Source of the DNA: Bacteroidales bacterium
Lineage (GTDB): Bacteria > Bacteroidota > Bacteroidia > Bacteroidales > UBA932
Direction: 5' to 3'
NCBI GenBank assembly: GCA_017446775.1
Contig: JAFSQE010000008.1
Coordinates: 83,175-147,174, forward strand
Length of the DNA stretch: 64,000 bases
Below, piece after piece: positions 36,007 through 45,818 of the stretch. Each line of letters starts with the position of its first letter. Position 1 is the stretch's first letter. Under the pieces are notes generated by a model. The model saw only the letters and a list, made by a program, of their open reading frames with translations. It was not told the origin of the DNA and made no database searches. Made by a program: the position numbers and the translations under genes.

Positions 36007-36030
36007 GAAATAAAAGCGAACTTTTATTTC
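36007..36030. repeat. Perfect hairpin in the tRNA-Gly leader, possibly dispersed
   Basis: GAAATAAAAG-CGAA-CTTTTATTTC, 10-bp stem. It lies between the promoter at 36090-36119 and the tRNA. The flanks (GCCGAGTG on the leftward strand) look like a short repeat I associate with other Bacteroidota intergenic regions, but I cannot confirm this here. Confidence 0.6.
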
Positions 36031-36089
36031 ACTCGGCTTGCACAAAATCTCCGCAAAATCCAAAGAACTGTTCCCGTTGAACGGGACTG

Positions 36090-36119
36090 CAAAGGTAGTA
36101 ATAAAATTCAGCTGCGCAA
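36090..36119 (-). promoter_or_regulatory. tRNA-Gly promoter (TTTG-N19-TACCTTTG)
   Basis: On the minus strand TTG at 36119-36117 and TACCTTTG at 36097-36090 are exactly 19 bases apart. It starts just after the pheS stop and would give a leader of about 120 bases ahead of the tRNA. Confidence 0.78.
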
Positions 36120-36125
36120 ATTTTT

Positions 36126-37154
36126 TTACACGACTGTGGCGAATTCTTGCAGGAAGCGGACATCGTTCTCGAAGTATTCGCGCAGGTCCTTGACCTGCCA
36201 CTTGAGCATCGCGATGCGCTCTACACCCATTCCGAAGGCGAATCCGCTGTAAACCTTGCTGTCGATACCGTTGGCCTCGAGCACGTTGGGATCCACCATG
36301 CCGCAGCCCATAATCTCCAGCCAGCCGGTACCCTTGCAGATATTGCAACCCTTGCCCTTGCAGATGTTGCAGCTCACATCCACCTCTGCGCTTGGCTCGG
36401 TGAACGGGAAGTAAGACGGCCGAAGACGTATCTGTGTGTCGGCTCCGAACATCTCCTGGGCAAACAGCAGCACTGCCTGCTTGAGATCTGCAAAAGAAAC
36501 GTTCTTATCGATATACAGACCCTCTACCTGATGGAAGATGCAGTGTGCGCGGGCGCTGATGGCTTCGTTGCGGAACACGCGGCCGGGGCATACCACACGG
36601 ATGGGCAGCTGGCCGGTTTCCATTGTGCGTACCTGTATGGAAGATGTGTGGGTGCGCAGCAGGATATTGTTGTCGGTCTGGTTGTTGATAAAGAAGGTGT
36701 CCTGCATGTCGCGGGCGGGGTGTTCCGGCGGGAAGTTGAGGGCGCCGAACACATGCCAGTCGTCCTCTACCTCGGGACCTTCTGCCACCGAATAGCCGAA
36801 CTTCTTGTATATCGACAGAATCTGCTCGCGCGTGATGGAGATGGGGTGGCGGCTACCCAGCTGCAAAGTATCGCCGGGCATGGTGAGATCTTCTCCGGAA
36901 GCGGAAGTATCGCTGGCGGAGAGATTTTCACGCAGCGCATTCAGCCGCTGCATCGCCTCGTTCTTGAGCACGTTGAGCCGCTGCCCAAACAGGCGCTTCT
37001 GCTCTGCAGGTACGGTGCGGAACTCTTCAAAAAGACGGGTGATCTCGCCCTTTTTGCCAAGCATCTTAACGCGAAGATCTTCTATCTCCTGTTCTGTCTG
37101 TGCAGAAAACTCCTTGACCCTGGCAGACAGTTCGTCAATAATATTCTCGTTCAT
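36126..37154 (-). CDS. pheS: Phenylalanine--tRNA ligase, alpha subunit
   Basis: 342-residue catalytic subunit of the alpha2-beta2 enzyme. N-terminal coiled coil (about 1-90), then the class II core: GSRHPISITREQILSIYKKFGY, motif 2 FRNEAISARAHCIFHQVEGLYIDK and motif 3 GFAFGMGVERIAMLKW near the C-terminus. A CNICKGKGCNICKGTGW four-cysteine insert is present, as in other Bacteroidota enzymes. The beta subunit gene pheT is not adjacent, so the two subunits are encoded apart here. Confidence 0.97.
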   Translation of the reverse strand: MNENIIDELSARVKEFSAQTEQEIEDLRVKMLGKKGEITRLFEEFRTVPAEQKRLFGQRLNVLKNEAMQRLNALRENLSASDTSASGEDLTMPGDTLQLGSRHPISITREQILSIYKKFGYSVAEGPEVEDDWHVFGALNFPPEHPARDMQDTFFINNQTDNNILLRTHTSSIQVRTMETGQLPIRVVCPGRVFRNEAISARAHCIFHQVEGLYIDKNVSFADLKQAVLLFAQEMFGADTQIRLRPSYFPFTEPSAEVDVSCNICKGKGCNICKGTGWLEIMGCGMVDPNVLEANGIDSKVYSGFAFGMGVERIAMLKWQVKDLREYFENDVRFLQEFATVV

Positions 37155-37178
37155 TTGCTATAAGAAAATTTCAGGCAG

Positions 37179-37186
37179 CAAAGATA
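37179..37186 (-). promoter_or_regulatory. pheS -7 box (TATCTTTG)
   Basis: TAnnTTTG match 24 bases before the pheS ATG; the -33 region falls in the end of the upstream gene and shows no TTTG. Confidence 0.5.
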
Positions 37187-37193
37187 ATCTTTT

Positions 37194-38291
37194 TTAGAGA
37201 TATTCCCCCTTGTCCTGTGCGGTTAAATCCACCAGTATCTCCTTAACCTGCTCGTCGCGGCGCGGACACACCATAAGGGCGTTGTCGCTGTCCACAACCA
37301 GATAATTGTCCAGCCCTTTTACCACAATCAGCTTTTTGGGATTCTTGCTTATCACAACACTGCCGTTTGTGCCTGAGATGATGGTGTTGCCGTGGATGAT
37401 GTTGCCTTCGGCATCCTTGCCCGCAGCGTACTCGAAAACCGATTCCCAGGTGCCAAGGTCGCTCCAGCCAAAATCGGCCGGGAACACCCAGGCCTTGCGG
37501 GTTTTCTCCATCACGCCGTAGTCTATCGATATGGAGGGGGAATTGTTGTAGCTGTGCTCGATGAAATCCTTCTCGCCGGCGGTGTTGTAAACCTTCTTCC
37601 CTTTGGGGTTGAAAAGGTCTGTCATCTCCGGCAGATAGCGCTCCATCTCGGCCTTGATGGTTTTCAGGTTGAAGATGAAGATGCCGGAATTCCAGAGAAA
37701 CTCGCCGCTCTCAAAGAATACGGTGGCCAGGTCCAGGTCGGGCTTCTCCGTGAAGGTCTTCACCTGATAGCCGCGTTTGGGGGTGTCGCCGGTGTTCACA
37801 TCCTTGTTGAACTGGATGTAACCGAAGTTTGTATTGGGGAAGGTGGGCTTGATACCTATGGTGAACAGCTGGTCGTGGGTGGCGGCATAATCCATCACCG
37901 CCGACATTGTATCCACAAAATTGCATTCGTCGGTTATGGCGTGGTCGCTTGGCGTTATCATGACGGTCGCATCAGGATCTTTGCTGAAGAGCTTGTACAC
38001 TGCGTATGCGATGCAGGGGGCGGTGTTGCGCCGGTAGGGTTCGTACAACAGGTTCTCTGCGGGGATTCCCTCGGCCTGGCTCTCTACAAGGTCGCGGTAT
38101 TTCTCGTTGGTGACAATCAGTATCCGCTCTTTGGGGACGATATGCGCCGCGCGGTCTATGGTCATCTGCATCAGCGAGCGGCCGGTGCTCAGAAAATCTA
38201 TAAATTGTTTGGGCCTGGTGTTGCGGCTCAGAGGCCACAGACGGCTCCCAACGCCGCCCGCCATTATTATGCAATATTTGTTGCTGCTCAT
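37194..38291 (-). CDS. Mannose-1-phosphate guanylyltransferase
   Basis: 365 residues. Makes GDP-mannose from GTP and mannose-1-phosphate for surface glycan synthesis. The nucleotidyltransferase signature IIMAGGVGSRLWPLSRNTRPKQF is at the N-terminus, with VMITPSDHAI and FTEKPDLDLA further on, and the lysine-containing sugar-binding block is conserved. It lacks the C-terminal cupin isomerase domain of bifunctional ManC/AlgA, so it is the monofunctional type. Read from its own promoter and probably independent of pheS. Confidence 0.93.
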   Translation of the reverse strand: MSSNKYCIIMAGGVGSRLWPLSRNTRPKQFIDFLSTGRSLMQMTIDRAAHIVPKERILIVTNEKYRDLVESQAEGIPAENLLYEPYRRNTAPCIAYAVYKLFSKDPDATVMITPSDHAITDECNFVDTMSAVMDYAATHDQLFTIGIKPTFPNTNFGYIQFNKDVNTGDTPKRGYQVKTFTEKPDLDLATVFFESGEFLWNSGIFIFNLKTIKAEMERYLPEMTDLFNPKGKKVYNTAGEKDFIEHSYNNSPSISIDYGVMEKTRKAWVFPADFGWSDLGTWESVFEYAAGKDAEGNIIHGNTIISGTNGSVVISKNPKKLIVVKGLDNYLVVDSDNALMVCPRRDEQVKEILVDLTAQDKGEYL

Positions 38292-38318
38292 TATGTGTTA
38301 CAAAAACAGTGATACAAT

Positions 38319-38349
38319 CAAAGATAATAAATTAACCGCAACACTGCAA
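38319..38349 (-). promoter_or_regulatory. Promoter of the guanylyltransferase gene (TTTTG-N20-TATCTTTG)
   Basis: TATCTTTG at 38326-38319 with TTG at 38349-38347, 20 bases apart. The -33 end overlaps the T run of the terminator that closes the upstream gene. Confidence 0.65.
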
Positions 38350-38381
38350 AAAAGAAGCCGGGGTATAGACACCCCGGCTTC
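38348..38381 (-). terminator. Intrinsic terminator after the four-OB-repeat lipoprotein gene
   Basis: On the minus strand GAAGCCGGGGT (38381-38371), six-base loop, ACCCCGGCTTC (38364-38354) and a run of six T. Strong 11-bp GC-rich stem, 24 bases after the stop at 38406. Confidence 0.92.
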
Positions 38382-38405
38382 TGATTGTTCAAAGAGACCG
38401 ACGGC

Positions 38406-41075
38406 CTAGTTGCCGCTTGCCTCGTCTACTGTGAGTCTGTACAGCTGAACTACGGTCTGGTTGTTGTTGCCGTAGCAGGCAAAGCGGGGACTGGTCTTGT
38501 TCCACTGCAGATTCCTGACGGTGGTCTCGGCATTGAGAATCACCACGTGGTCGGTGTCAAAGGAGATGGTCCAGTTGGCCTTTGCGCTCTCTTCATCTAC
38601 GTTGTTAAGGGCGTTGCCGGAGTTCCATGCGAAGAACTTTGCACCGAACTTGATGGTGTATGCGCCAGCGGTAACGGTTGCGGGAGCAATCACTATCTGG
38701 CATGCATCCACATCTGCGTTGCCGGCAATCGAACCATTCTCTATGGTGACTGCCGTGCCGCTGCCGATAGTGTTGCTGAATCCGGAGAATGCCATGTTGA
38801 TGTCATCCTTATCGCATACCAGCAGATAGGTGCCGCTCCAGTCGTTGAGGGCTTCCGTAACCTTTACGTAGCGGTTGTTGGAGACTACCGGTGGTATTGC
38901 AGGATCCTGGCCCTCTGTGTGGCTCACATACCATGCCTTGCCCACCTGGGGCGCACCACTGTATGCAGCGCGGTTACCTACGATGGTGATCTCGTCGTTC
39001 TCTTTCACACCCAGGGTAGAGAACTTCTTTGACTGGCCATTGAAACCGGTGGTTACGCCGTAGACATAAACGCGTCCGGTAGCATCTTCGAGCCGGAAGT
39101 TACCATAGGTGGTGATATCCCACTTGTTGCCGCCGGCGAGTTCTTCATCTGTAGGCTTGGAAACAGTACCTGTCAGACGGTACCACTTGTCGGTGGATAC
39201 CTCCTTCTGGAGGAATTCTTCGACTGTAACCTGCTCTACCTTGTAGAAGCTCTCCAGATAGCCCATGAGCTCTATGGTGGTGTTGTAGGTGGTCTTGTAG
39301 CCCACAACGGTTACCACGTCGCCCAATTCCACACCGACAGTGGTGAGGTTGGTAGATGACGCGTCCTTGCCTGCCTTGAGGTTGTATGCATAGGTCTCGC
39401 CGGTTGCATCCTTGATATAGATGCGCCCCTTGGAAAGGTCGGTAACCTTGGATACAAAACCCTGTACGCGGAAGAATGCAGTATTGTCGTCCGGTTTCTC
39501 GTTAAACTCGGCAACAGTGACGGTGGGGATGGCACCTGCCTGCTCTGCAGCGACCACTGCAGCGATGGGCAGACCCTGTGCGGTAGCGTTGATCTTGATC
39601 TGTCCGGTGCGCAGGTTGCCCTCGTTAGCCGGTGCGGTGAATGAGAATGTAGCGTGGTTGCCATCCATGGTAACGCCGTTGTAGGTGATCCATTCGGGAA
39701 CCTCGACCTCACCAAGCTCTGCATTCACAGTAGCGCCGACGGTAAAGTCGGAACCATCCATCGGGATAGTCACGCTGGTCGTCTCCAGCTTGACAGGGGT
39801 CACGTGGCTTACGTAAACCGCATTGGAAATCTGGAGCGCATTATTGTAGAGAACGCGGCTGTCGGTGAGGATGGTGATGATGTCACCCACTGCAAGACCC
39901 TTCTCTGTCCAGCATTTCTGTTTCTCCCTGGCCTCGTTGAGCAGACCGTAAACGTATACCGTGCCGGTGTTGTCCTTGAGGTAGAAGTTACCGTAAGATG
40001 TGTTCGCAACCTCTGTGATGACGCCGGTGACCTTGTATTCGGTGGTGCTTGCCCCCTCTGCAATGATTGTCTCGACAGGAACGGTAGGTGTCTCTCCGGC
40101 CTGTTTTACGGTGTAATCCACCGAAGAGGAGTCGCCCTTGTCGTTGGTGGTGGAGATTGTAATCACGTCGCTGCGGGGGATGCCGGGGTTGGCGGGCACG
40201 GTGAAGTGCAGGGTTACAAGTTCGCCATCCTTGTCGGCTCCGGTAAAGTCAATCCAGTCGGCAGCGTAGTTTACCTTGACATCAGCGCCCTTCACGACAG
40301 CTTCGATGTTGAAAGAAGCACCTTCAATGGGAATCTCCTTGCTGCTCTCGCCAATCGCGATAAGGGATTTAGTGTGAGATACGTAAACGGCGTTGACAAT
40401 CTCCCAGGTGCCGTTGTAGAGCTTGAGTTCGCTGGCCTTTACGGTGAGTTCGTCGCCCTGTGCGAGACCTTTCTCCTTCCAGCACTTCTGCGCTTCGAGC
40501 TTCTCGTTAAGCAGACCGTACACATAGATTGTTCCAGTTTCGTCGGTCAAATCAAAGTTACCGTAGGATGTGTTTACAACGCGGGTGATGATACCTTTGA
40601 TGATATAGGGATTGGTGTTTGCACCAAGGGCGATGTAATCTGCCACAGAGATTGTGGGGGTGTCGTCGCCTTGTCCGCCGCCCTGTCCGTCAGAAGCAGC
40701 CTGGGTCAGGGTGAACTCTGCCAGAGGGGTGCTGTCGAGAGCGATGGTGGTGCTGCCCACTTCTCCCACAGCGCTGTAGAAGCCCACCTTACCGGTGCGT
40801 TCGCCGCCTTCGTTGGCAGCTACGGTGATTTTGACAGCCTGGTCACGGGTGCCGTTTGCGGGGGTTACGGTAATCCAGGAGGGAGCGCTTACAACCCACG
40901 AGCCGTCGGCGGTTACATTAACGTCGATGGTCTGGCCGGCTGCGGCAGCATTGCCCGCGTTGGGCGTTACCGCGATAGTGCTGGCCATCGGAGCCACGGG
41001 GTAGTCGTATGTACAAGCAGTGATGCCGGCAATGCAGGCAACAGCTGTAAGTAATATGCTGAATATCTTTTTCAT
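38406..41075 (-). CDS. Large lipoprotein with four OB-fold-like repeats and BACON-like spacers
   Basis: 889 residues, lipoprotein signal ending ITAC (Cys21). Ig/BACON-like modules alternate with OB-like units, each beginning V-x-(D/E)-(Y/F) and containing YGNFxLxDxTGTxYVYGLLNE: about 146-245, 340-440, 535-630 and 635-745. The first two are nearly the same (WKEKGLAQGDEL versus WTEKGLAVGDII), pointing to recent duplication. A C-terminal beta domain (GTYLLVCDKDDINMAFSGF) resembles modules found at the ends of secreted Bacteroidota nucleases. No enzyme motif is seen. It follows the Oar-like receptor by 19 bases and ends in a strong terminator, so the two form a two-gene operon; a receptor-associated binding protein is the best guess. 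Confidence 0.83.
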   Translation of the reverse strand: MKKIFSILLTAVACIAGITACTYDYPVAPMASTIAVTPNAGNAAAAGQTIDVNVTADGSWVVSAPSWITVTPANGTRDQAVKITVAANEGGERTGKVGFYSAVGEVGSTTIALDSTPLAEFTLTQAASDGQGGGQGDDTPTISVADYIALGANTNPYIIKGIITRVVNTSYGNFDLTDETGTIYVYGLLNEKLEAQKCWKEKGLAQGDELTVKASELKLYNGTWEIVNAVYVSHTKSLIAIGESSKEIPIEGASFNIEAVVKGADVKVNYAADWIDFTGADKDGELVTLHFTVPANPGIPRSDVITISTTNDKGDSSSVDYTVKQAGETPTVPVETIIAEGASTTEYKVTGVITEVANTSYGNFYLKDNTGTVYVYGLLNEAREKQKCWTEKGLAVGDIITILTDSRVLYNNALQISNAVYVSHVTPVKLETTSVTIPMDGSDFTVGATVNAELGEVEVPEWITYNGVTMDGNHATFSFTAPANEGNLRTGQIKINATAQGLPIAAVVAAEQAGAIPTVTVAEFNEKPDDNTAFFRVQGFVSKVTDLSKGRIYIKDATGETYAYNLKAGKDASSTNLTTVGVELGDVVTVVGYKTTYNTTIELMGYLESFYKVEQVTVEEFLQKEVSTDKWYRLTGTVSKPTDEELAGGNKWDITTYGNFRLEDATGRVYVYGVTTGFNGQSKKFSTLGVKENDEITIVGNRAAYSGAPQVGKAWYVSHTEGQDPAIPPVVSNNRYVKVTEALNDWSGTYLLVCDKDDINMAFSGFSNTIGSGTAVTIENGSIAGNADVDACQIVIAPATVTAGAYTIKFGAKFFAWNSGNALNNVDEESAKANWTISFDTDHVVILNAETTVRNLQWNKTSPRFACYGNNNQTVVQLYRLTVDEASGN

Positions 41076-41094
41076 GTTGTTTGTCCTCCCTTAT

Positions 41095-44000
41095 TTAGAA
41101 TGTGATTCTTGCACCTACCTGGCAGCGCCATCTGGAGTAGAAGTCGCTAAGGGAGATGGTGTAAGGACTGTATTGATAAGTAGGAGTAGCATTGCCTTCG
41201 GCATCCTTGGATACTGAGGTAACCTTGAGGATGCGGAGGTTGTTGGTGCTGCCGTAGTTTGCACCCCACTCGCGGTTGATCATGTTGCCGATGTTCATTA
41301 CATCTGCAAACAGCTGGAGCTTGGTGCCACGGGTGCGGTCGAAGATGAAGTCCTGGCCAAAGTGCAGGTCAAAGTGATGCTCAAAAGGCGCCATGCCTGC
41401 GTAGCGGGCAGAATACTGTCCGCGGTGGCTGAGCAGGTACTGGTCGTTGCGGATGTAGTTCTCGAACTTGGCCGCATCGCCTGCGGTAGCCCAGTTCATC
41501 TGCGGAACCTCTTCTTCGGTAGGGATGTACATGAGCGAGTTGCCAGTAAAGCCGTCGCCGTTGAAGTCGGCAGCCTCGTTGTAGGTGTAGCAGTATCGCT
41601 GGCCGCTCTCTCCGGTGTAAGTCAGGGAGATGTTGGTTGCCATACGGCCTGCCAGGTAAGGCTTGGAGTTGTAAGCTATAACACCCATCACGCGGTGGGG
41701 CTTGTCAAACAGCGAGTAGCTAAGCTCGTCGCTGTTGGTATCCACAGAGTAGTTGTATTTCCAGTTGGAGAATGCAACGCTGCTGGTACCGTCGTTCACG
41801 CTGTATGCGTGTCCGTAGGTGTATGATGCCATCAGGTTGAGGCCAAAGTCAAACGATTTCTCCAGCTTGCCGCTAAGGGAGTAGGTGTAGCCCTTGTTGG
41901 TGTTGCCCAGGGCTACGATGGTAGAGTATGCGCTGGACATCTGGGTGTAGTAAGGTGCGGCGGCGCTTGCGGGGTTGGCCGCAGCGGCTTCGGCATTTAC
42001 AGCATACACCTTGTGGTTTTCGTTGGTGATGGCCAGGTTCTGGAAGAAGACGTTGTTAAGCGTCTTGCTGAACAGGGCGTCCAGGGTGAGGTTCCAGCCA
42101 CCGTCCCAGCGTTTGTCCAGACCGAGGTTTACGCGGAACACCTGCGGATACTTGAAGTTGCGGTTCATGGTGTTGATGGTGGCGCCGCTGTTGCTTGCCT
42201 GCAGGATACCGCTCTTGATGAAGGTGTTGTACGGGTCAGAAGTAAGGATGTTGTCTACACCCTTCTCGTGAGCTGCTGCAATCAGGTTCGAGCCCTTGAC
42301 CTGTACCGATTTAGCCTCCATACCGGTGTTGTTGTATGCGTTGGAGAGCCATACGAACGGTACGCGGCCGGTAAACAGGCCTGCACCGCCGCGGAGCACT
42401 GCGGTGTGCTCTTCGTCCATGTACCAGCGGAAGCCGACCCTGGGCGAGAGCAGTATGCTTGCCTTGGGAACCTCGCCTACGCGGGCATTGTAGAGCTCGG
42501 GGAAGGTATCCTTGAAGGTGTCCGCATAGAGGTTGAAGCCCACATTCTCGGTAGGTTTGTTAAGCAGCAGGGGCATGTCGGCACGCAGGCCGTAGGTGAG
42601 GGTGAAGTCGCGGTTGGGCTTCCACTCGTCCTGTGCATAGAGACCGAACTGGGCAGCCCATGTGGTTGCGCCCCAGTTGGTTACGCCGCCGGTGAGTTCG
42701 GGGTCTGCGTAGTTGTAATAGTAGGTGTCTACAGTGTCTTCGAAGAAGTTTGCAATGCTGGTATATTTATACTCGCCGAATGCATACTGGCGGAAGATGT
42801 TGTAGAAGCGGAACAACTCGTTGTGGGTACCGATGGTGATGTTGTGCTTGCCGGCAAAGATAGAGAAGTTGTCGGTAAGGGTGTAGGCGTCGGAATTCAT
42901 CGCATTCGCGCCGGATGAGTATTCGGTACCGAGGTTGATGGTGTATGTGTCGCCGGTGATGTAGATGTTGGCTCCCTTATAGGGGATCTCGCGGTGGTCG
43001 CGCACCAGAACGGCGGTAGCGCGGGCCTCGTTGGACATCATTTCGTTTATGCGGCTGTTGAGCTCGAGTACAAAGGTGTTGGTGTAATCCACCATCTTGT
43101 AAGACGAGTTGTTGAAGTAGTAGGTGTACCTGCCGGAGCCGTATTGGTCTGCATAAGCGTGTGCGAACTGGTAACGGAACATCAGCTTGTTATCGGTGTT
43201 GATGTTCCAGTCCAGGCGGAGCAGGGCGTTGATGGAGAGGTCCTCTACCTGATGGGGAGTGTAGCTCTCTGAGAAGTTCTCGTCGGGGCCGTACTTGGAA
43301 GCATAGCGGGCGAGAATCGCATCTGCGAGGGCGGTGTTGAGGGTGGTACCGTCAAATGCCTGGCCGGTAAGTTCTGTGGTCTGGCCGTTTACGGTTACGG
43401 GGAACGCAACCTCCTTGTAGATATCGGCACCAGCTACACCAATGGGGTTGGTGTTGCTGAAGTAGCCGTTGTATGTACCTGCACCGGGGTTATAGACGTT
43501 GGGACGGCTCTTCTTGTAGTATTCGCCGCTGGCAAAGAAGAAGAGTTTGTCCTTGATAATGGGGCCGCCCAGGGTCGCGCCCGCACGCAGGGTCAGCTGG
43601 TCTTCATATTTGGTACGGACAGCGTCTGCGGCGATAGGGCCGGCGGTGGTGCCGATAAAGTCCTGGTTGTTGTAGTATGCGTATGCAGAACCGCGCAGCT
43701 GGTTAGTACCGGACTTGGTGATGGCGTTCATCGCGCCGCCGGTAAAGCCGCTCTGACGTACGTCAAACGGAGCAACTACGACCTGGATCTCTTCAATGGC
43801 ATCCAGCGATATGGGGTTGGCGCCGGTCTGTCCGCCATTGGTGCCAGATGCTGCGAGGCCGAATGCGTCGTTTGCAATGGCACCGTCTATCTGGAAACTG
43901 TTGTAGCGGTTGTTGCTGCCGGCAAACGAGATACCGCCGCCTTTGTTGACAGAAGCCTGAGGAGTGTACTTCACGATATCGTAGATACTGCGGTCTACGG

Positions 44001-44442
44001 TAGGCATCGACTCCACGGCCTGGTGGTTAAAGTGGTCGCCCGCACCCGTCTTGTTTGCATTGAAAGATTTGTCGCTCACAATGTAAACGGCGTCGAGCTG
44101 CTCGGAACTCTTCATCTTGAGGTTGAGCTCGTACGGGTCGCCCAGCTTGAGGGTGACATCGGTGATGTTGACGGTCTCCATACCGATGAAAGAGACGTCG
44201 ATGACATACGGACCGCCGGTACGCATACCGTTGATGATAAAACGGCCGTCTGCATTGGCCGCGGTAGCATACTGGGTCCCGGAAGGTGTGTGGGTGGCAA
44301 TCACGGCTGCGCCTGCGAGCGGCTCACCGTCGGTGTCGGTGATAAGGCCGTTCATAGACGAAGTTGTGACCTGTGCATGGGCCCCCACACCAACAAAGAC
44401 AATCGCCATGAAGGCGACTAATCGCTTAAGAAGTTGATTCAT
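41095..44442 (-). CDS. Oar-like TonB-dependent outer-membrane receptor (first copy)
   Basis: 1115 residues: signal peptide (MNQLLKRLVAFMAIVFVGVGAHAQ), carboxypeptidase-regulatory-like domain (MNGLITDTDGEPLAGAAVIATHTPSGT), plug (IYDIVKYTPQASVNKGGGISFAGSNNRYNSFQIDGA and the VVVAPFDVRQSGFTGGAMNAITKSGTN block typical of the Oar/adventurous-gliding family) and a large barrel with C-terminal GARITF. The cargo is unknown; Oar homologues elsewhere are linked to protein or vesicle export as well as import. Pairs with the OB-repeat lipoprotein downstream and is about 31% similar by eye to the receptor at 45961 in its plug region. Confidence 0.92.
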   Translation of the reverse strand: MNQLLKRLVAFMAIVFVGVGAHAQVTTSSMNGLITDTDGEPLAGAAVIATHTPSGTQYATAANADGRFIINGMRTGGPYVIDVSFIGMETVNITDVTLKLGDPYELNLKMKSSEQLDAVYIVSDKSFNANKTGAGDHFNHQAVESMPTVDRSIYDIVKYTPQASVNKGGGISFAGSNNRYNSFQIDGAIANDAFGLAASGTNGGQTGANPISLDAIEEIQVVVAPFDVRQSGFTGGAMNAITKSGTNQLRGSAYAYYNNQDFIGTTAGPIAADAVRTKYEDQLTLRAGATLGGPIIKDKLFFFASGEYYKKSRPNVYNPGAGTYNGYFSNTNPIGVAGADIYKEVAFPVTVNGQTTELTGQAFDGTTLNTALADAILARYASKYGPDENFSESYTPHQVEDLSINALLRLDWNINTDNKLMFRYQFAHAYADQYGSGRYTYYFNNSSYKMVDYTNTFVLELNSRINEMMSNEARATAVLVRDHREIPYKGANIYITGDTYTINLGTEYSSGANAMNSDAYTLTDNFSIFAGKHNITIGTHNELFRFYNIFRQYAFGEYKYTSIANFFEDTVDTYYYNYADPELTGGVTNWGATTWAAQFGLYAQDEWKPNRDFTLTYGLRADMPLLLNKPTENVGFNLYADTFKDTFPELYNARVGEVPKASILLSPRVGFRWYMDEEHTAVLRGGAGLFTGRVPFVWLSNAYNNTGMEAKSVQVKGSNLIAAAHEKGVDNILTSDPYNTFIKSGILQASNSGATINTMNRNFKYPQVFRVNLGLDKRWDGGWNLTLDALFSKTLNNVFFQNLAITNENHKVYAVNAEAAAANPASAAAPYYTQMSSAYSTIVALGNTNKGYTYSLSGKLEKSFDFGLNLMASYTYGHAYSVNDGTSSVAFSNWKYNYSVDTNSDELSYSLFDKPHRVMGVIAYNSKPYLAGRMATNISLTYTGESGQRYCYTYNEAADFNGDGFTGNSLMYIPTEEEVPQMNWATAGDAAKFENYIRNDQYLLSHRGQYSARYAGMAPFEHHFDLHFGQDFIFDRTRGTKLQLFADVMNIGNMINREWGANYGSTNNLRILKVTSVSKDAEGNATPTYQYSPYTISLSDFYSRWRCQVGARITF

Positions 44443-44473
44443 AGATTATTATTGTTGGTATAGTAATATCAGT

Positions 44474-44498
44474 CCAAAATCAAAAGTAGTGATTTTGG
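44474..44498 (-). promoter_or_regulatory. Promoter box inside an inverted repeat, upstream of the first Oar-like gene
   Basis: The -7 match TACTTTTG (44488-44481) is flanked by CCAAAATC (44474-44481) and GATTTTGG (44491-44498), a perfect 8-bp inverted repeat with a nine-base spacer. The layout fits an operator for a dimeric repressor covering the -7 box. No -33 at 19 bases. Confidence 0.45.
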
Positions 44499-44555
44499 AT
44501 GTATTGCTATCAACAACTTTTCAACAGGGTTACTAACCGGAAACAGGGGTGTTTT

Positions 44556-45815
44556 TTAAAGGCAAATCGTGCGGCAAAGTTCTGTTTCGTCCAGTTTTTC
44601 CCAGGTGAAGAATTCAACCTCCCTGGTATATTCACGGTCGCCGTCGAGGAATGTCACGGCCTGGGAGTAAGGCTTGCGGCCAAAGTGTCCGTACGCTGCG
44701 GTGGGGAGATAAATCGGGTTCTTGAGCCCCAGGCGGCGGATGATGGCGGCGGGACGGAGGTCAAAGTTGGCGCCTATGGCCTCGGCTATCTCTGCGTCCG
44801 ACAGGCGGGAGTGGCTTGTGCCAAAGGTGTTTACGAAGATGCTGCAGGGGCTGGCGATGCCGATGGCGTAGGATATCTGCACCATCATCTCGTCTGCAAC
44901 ACCTGCGGCCACCATGTTCTTGGCGATATGACGGGCGGCGTAAGCGGCGCTGCGGTCTACCTTGCTCGGATCCTTTCCGGAGAAGGCGCCGCCGCCGTGG
45001 GCGCTGCGGCCGCCATAGGTATCCACTATTATCTTGCGTCCGGTGAGGCCGGTGTCGCCGGCCGGACCGCCGATTACAAACTTGCCCGTCGGATTCACGT
45101 GCAGGATGATGTCATCGTCAAACAAAGCGGCTGTCTGCGGGCGCAGGCGGGCTTTGAGGCGGGGCAGCAGTATGTTCTGTACATCGCTGCGGATGCGTGC
45201 GGCCATGGCTTCGTCGCTGTCAAACTCGTCGTGCTGGGTAGAGAGCACAATCGTGTGCACGCGCAGCGGGCGGCGGGTTTCGCCGTCATATTCTATTGTG
45301 AACTGGCTCTTGGCGTCGGGGCGCAGGTAGGGCATTGGGGAGTTCTTCTCGCGCCGGATGTCGGCCAATGTGCGGAGCATCAGGTGGGAGAGTATCAGCG
45401 GCAGCGGCATATATTCGTCGCCCTCTGTGCAGGCGTAGCCGAACATTATCCCCTGGTCGCCGGCGCCCTGCTCGTCTTCGCGTTCGCGGACCACTCCGCG
45501 GGCGATGTCGCGGCTCTGCTCATGCAGCGCCAGCAGTACAGAGCAGGAATTGCCATCAAACTGATAGTCGCTCTTGGTATAGCCTATGCGGTTTATGGTC
45601 TCGCGCGCTACCTTCTCTATATCCACATAAGTGCTGCTGGTGGCCTCGCCGCCAATCAGCGCCAGGCCCGTGGTCACAAAAGTCTCGCACGCCACGTGTG
45701 CAGAAGCGTCGCGCCTTAAAAATTCGTCTAAAACTGCATCGGAAATCTGGTCCGCAACCTTGTCGGGATGCCCTTCGCTCACCGACTCGGACGTAAAAAG
45801 ATAGTTGTTATTCAT
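44556..45815 (-). CDS. metK: S-adenosylmethionine synthetase
   Basis: 419 residues from the ATG at 45815 ([31 protein letters not shown]). Makes SAM from methionine and ATP. Active-site strings include GHPDKV, the [10 protein letters not shown] loop, [21 protein letters not shown] and [16 protein letters not shown]. An upstream in-frame extension is rejected because it would read through the riboswitch and promoter. Expression is predicted to be controlled by the SAM-II-like element in its leader. Length is slightly above the 380-430 residues usual for the family, within range for Bacteroidota. Confidence 0.97.
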   Translation of the reverse strand: MNNNYLFTSESVSEGHPDKVADQISDAVLDEFLRRDASAHVACETFVTTGLALIGGEATSSTYVDIEKVARETINRIGYTKSDYQFDGNSCSVLLALHEQSRDIARGVVREREDEQGAGDQGIMFGYACTEGDEYMPLPLILSHLMLRTLADIRREKNSPMPYLRPDAKSQFTIEYDGETRRPLRVHTIVLSTQHDEFDSDEAMAARIRSDVQNILLPRLKARLRPQTAALFDDDIILHVNPTGKFVIGGPAGDTGLTGRKIIVDTYGGRSAHGGGAFSGKDPSKVDRSAAYAARHIAKNMVAAGVADEMMVQISYAIGIASPCSIFVNTFGTSHSRLSDAEIAEAIGANFDLRPAAIIRRLGLKNPIYLPTAAYGHFGRKPYSQAVTFLDGDREYTREVEFFTWEKLDETELCRTICL

Positions 45816-45818
45816 AAT

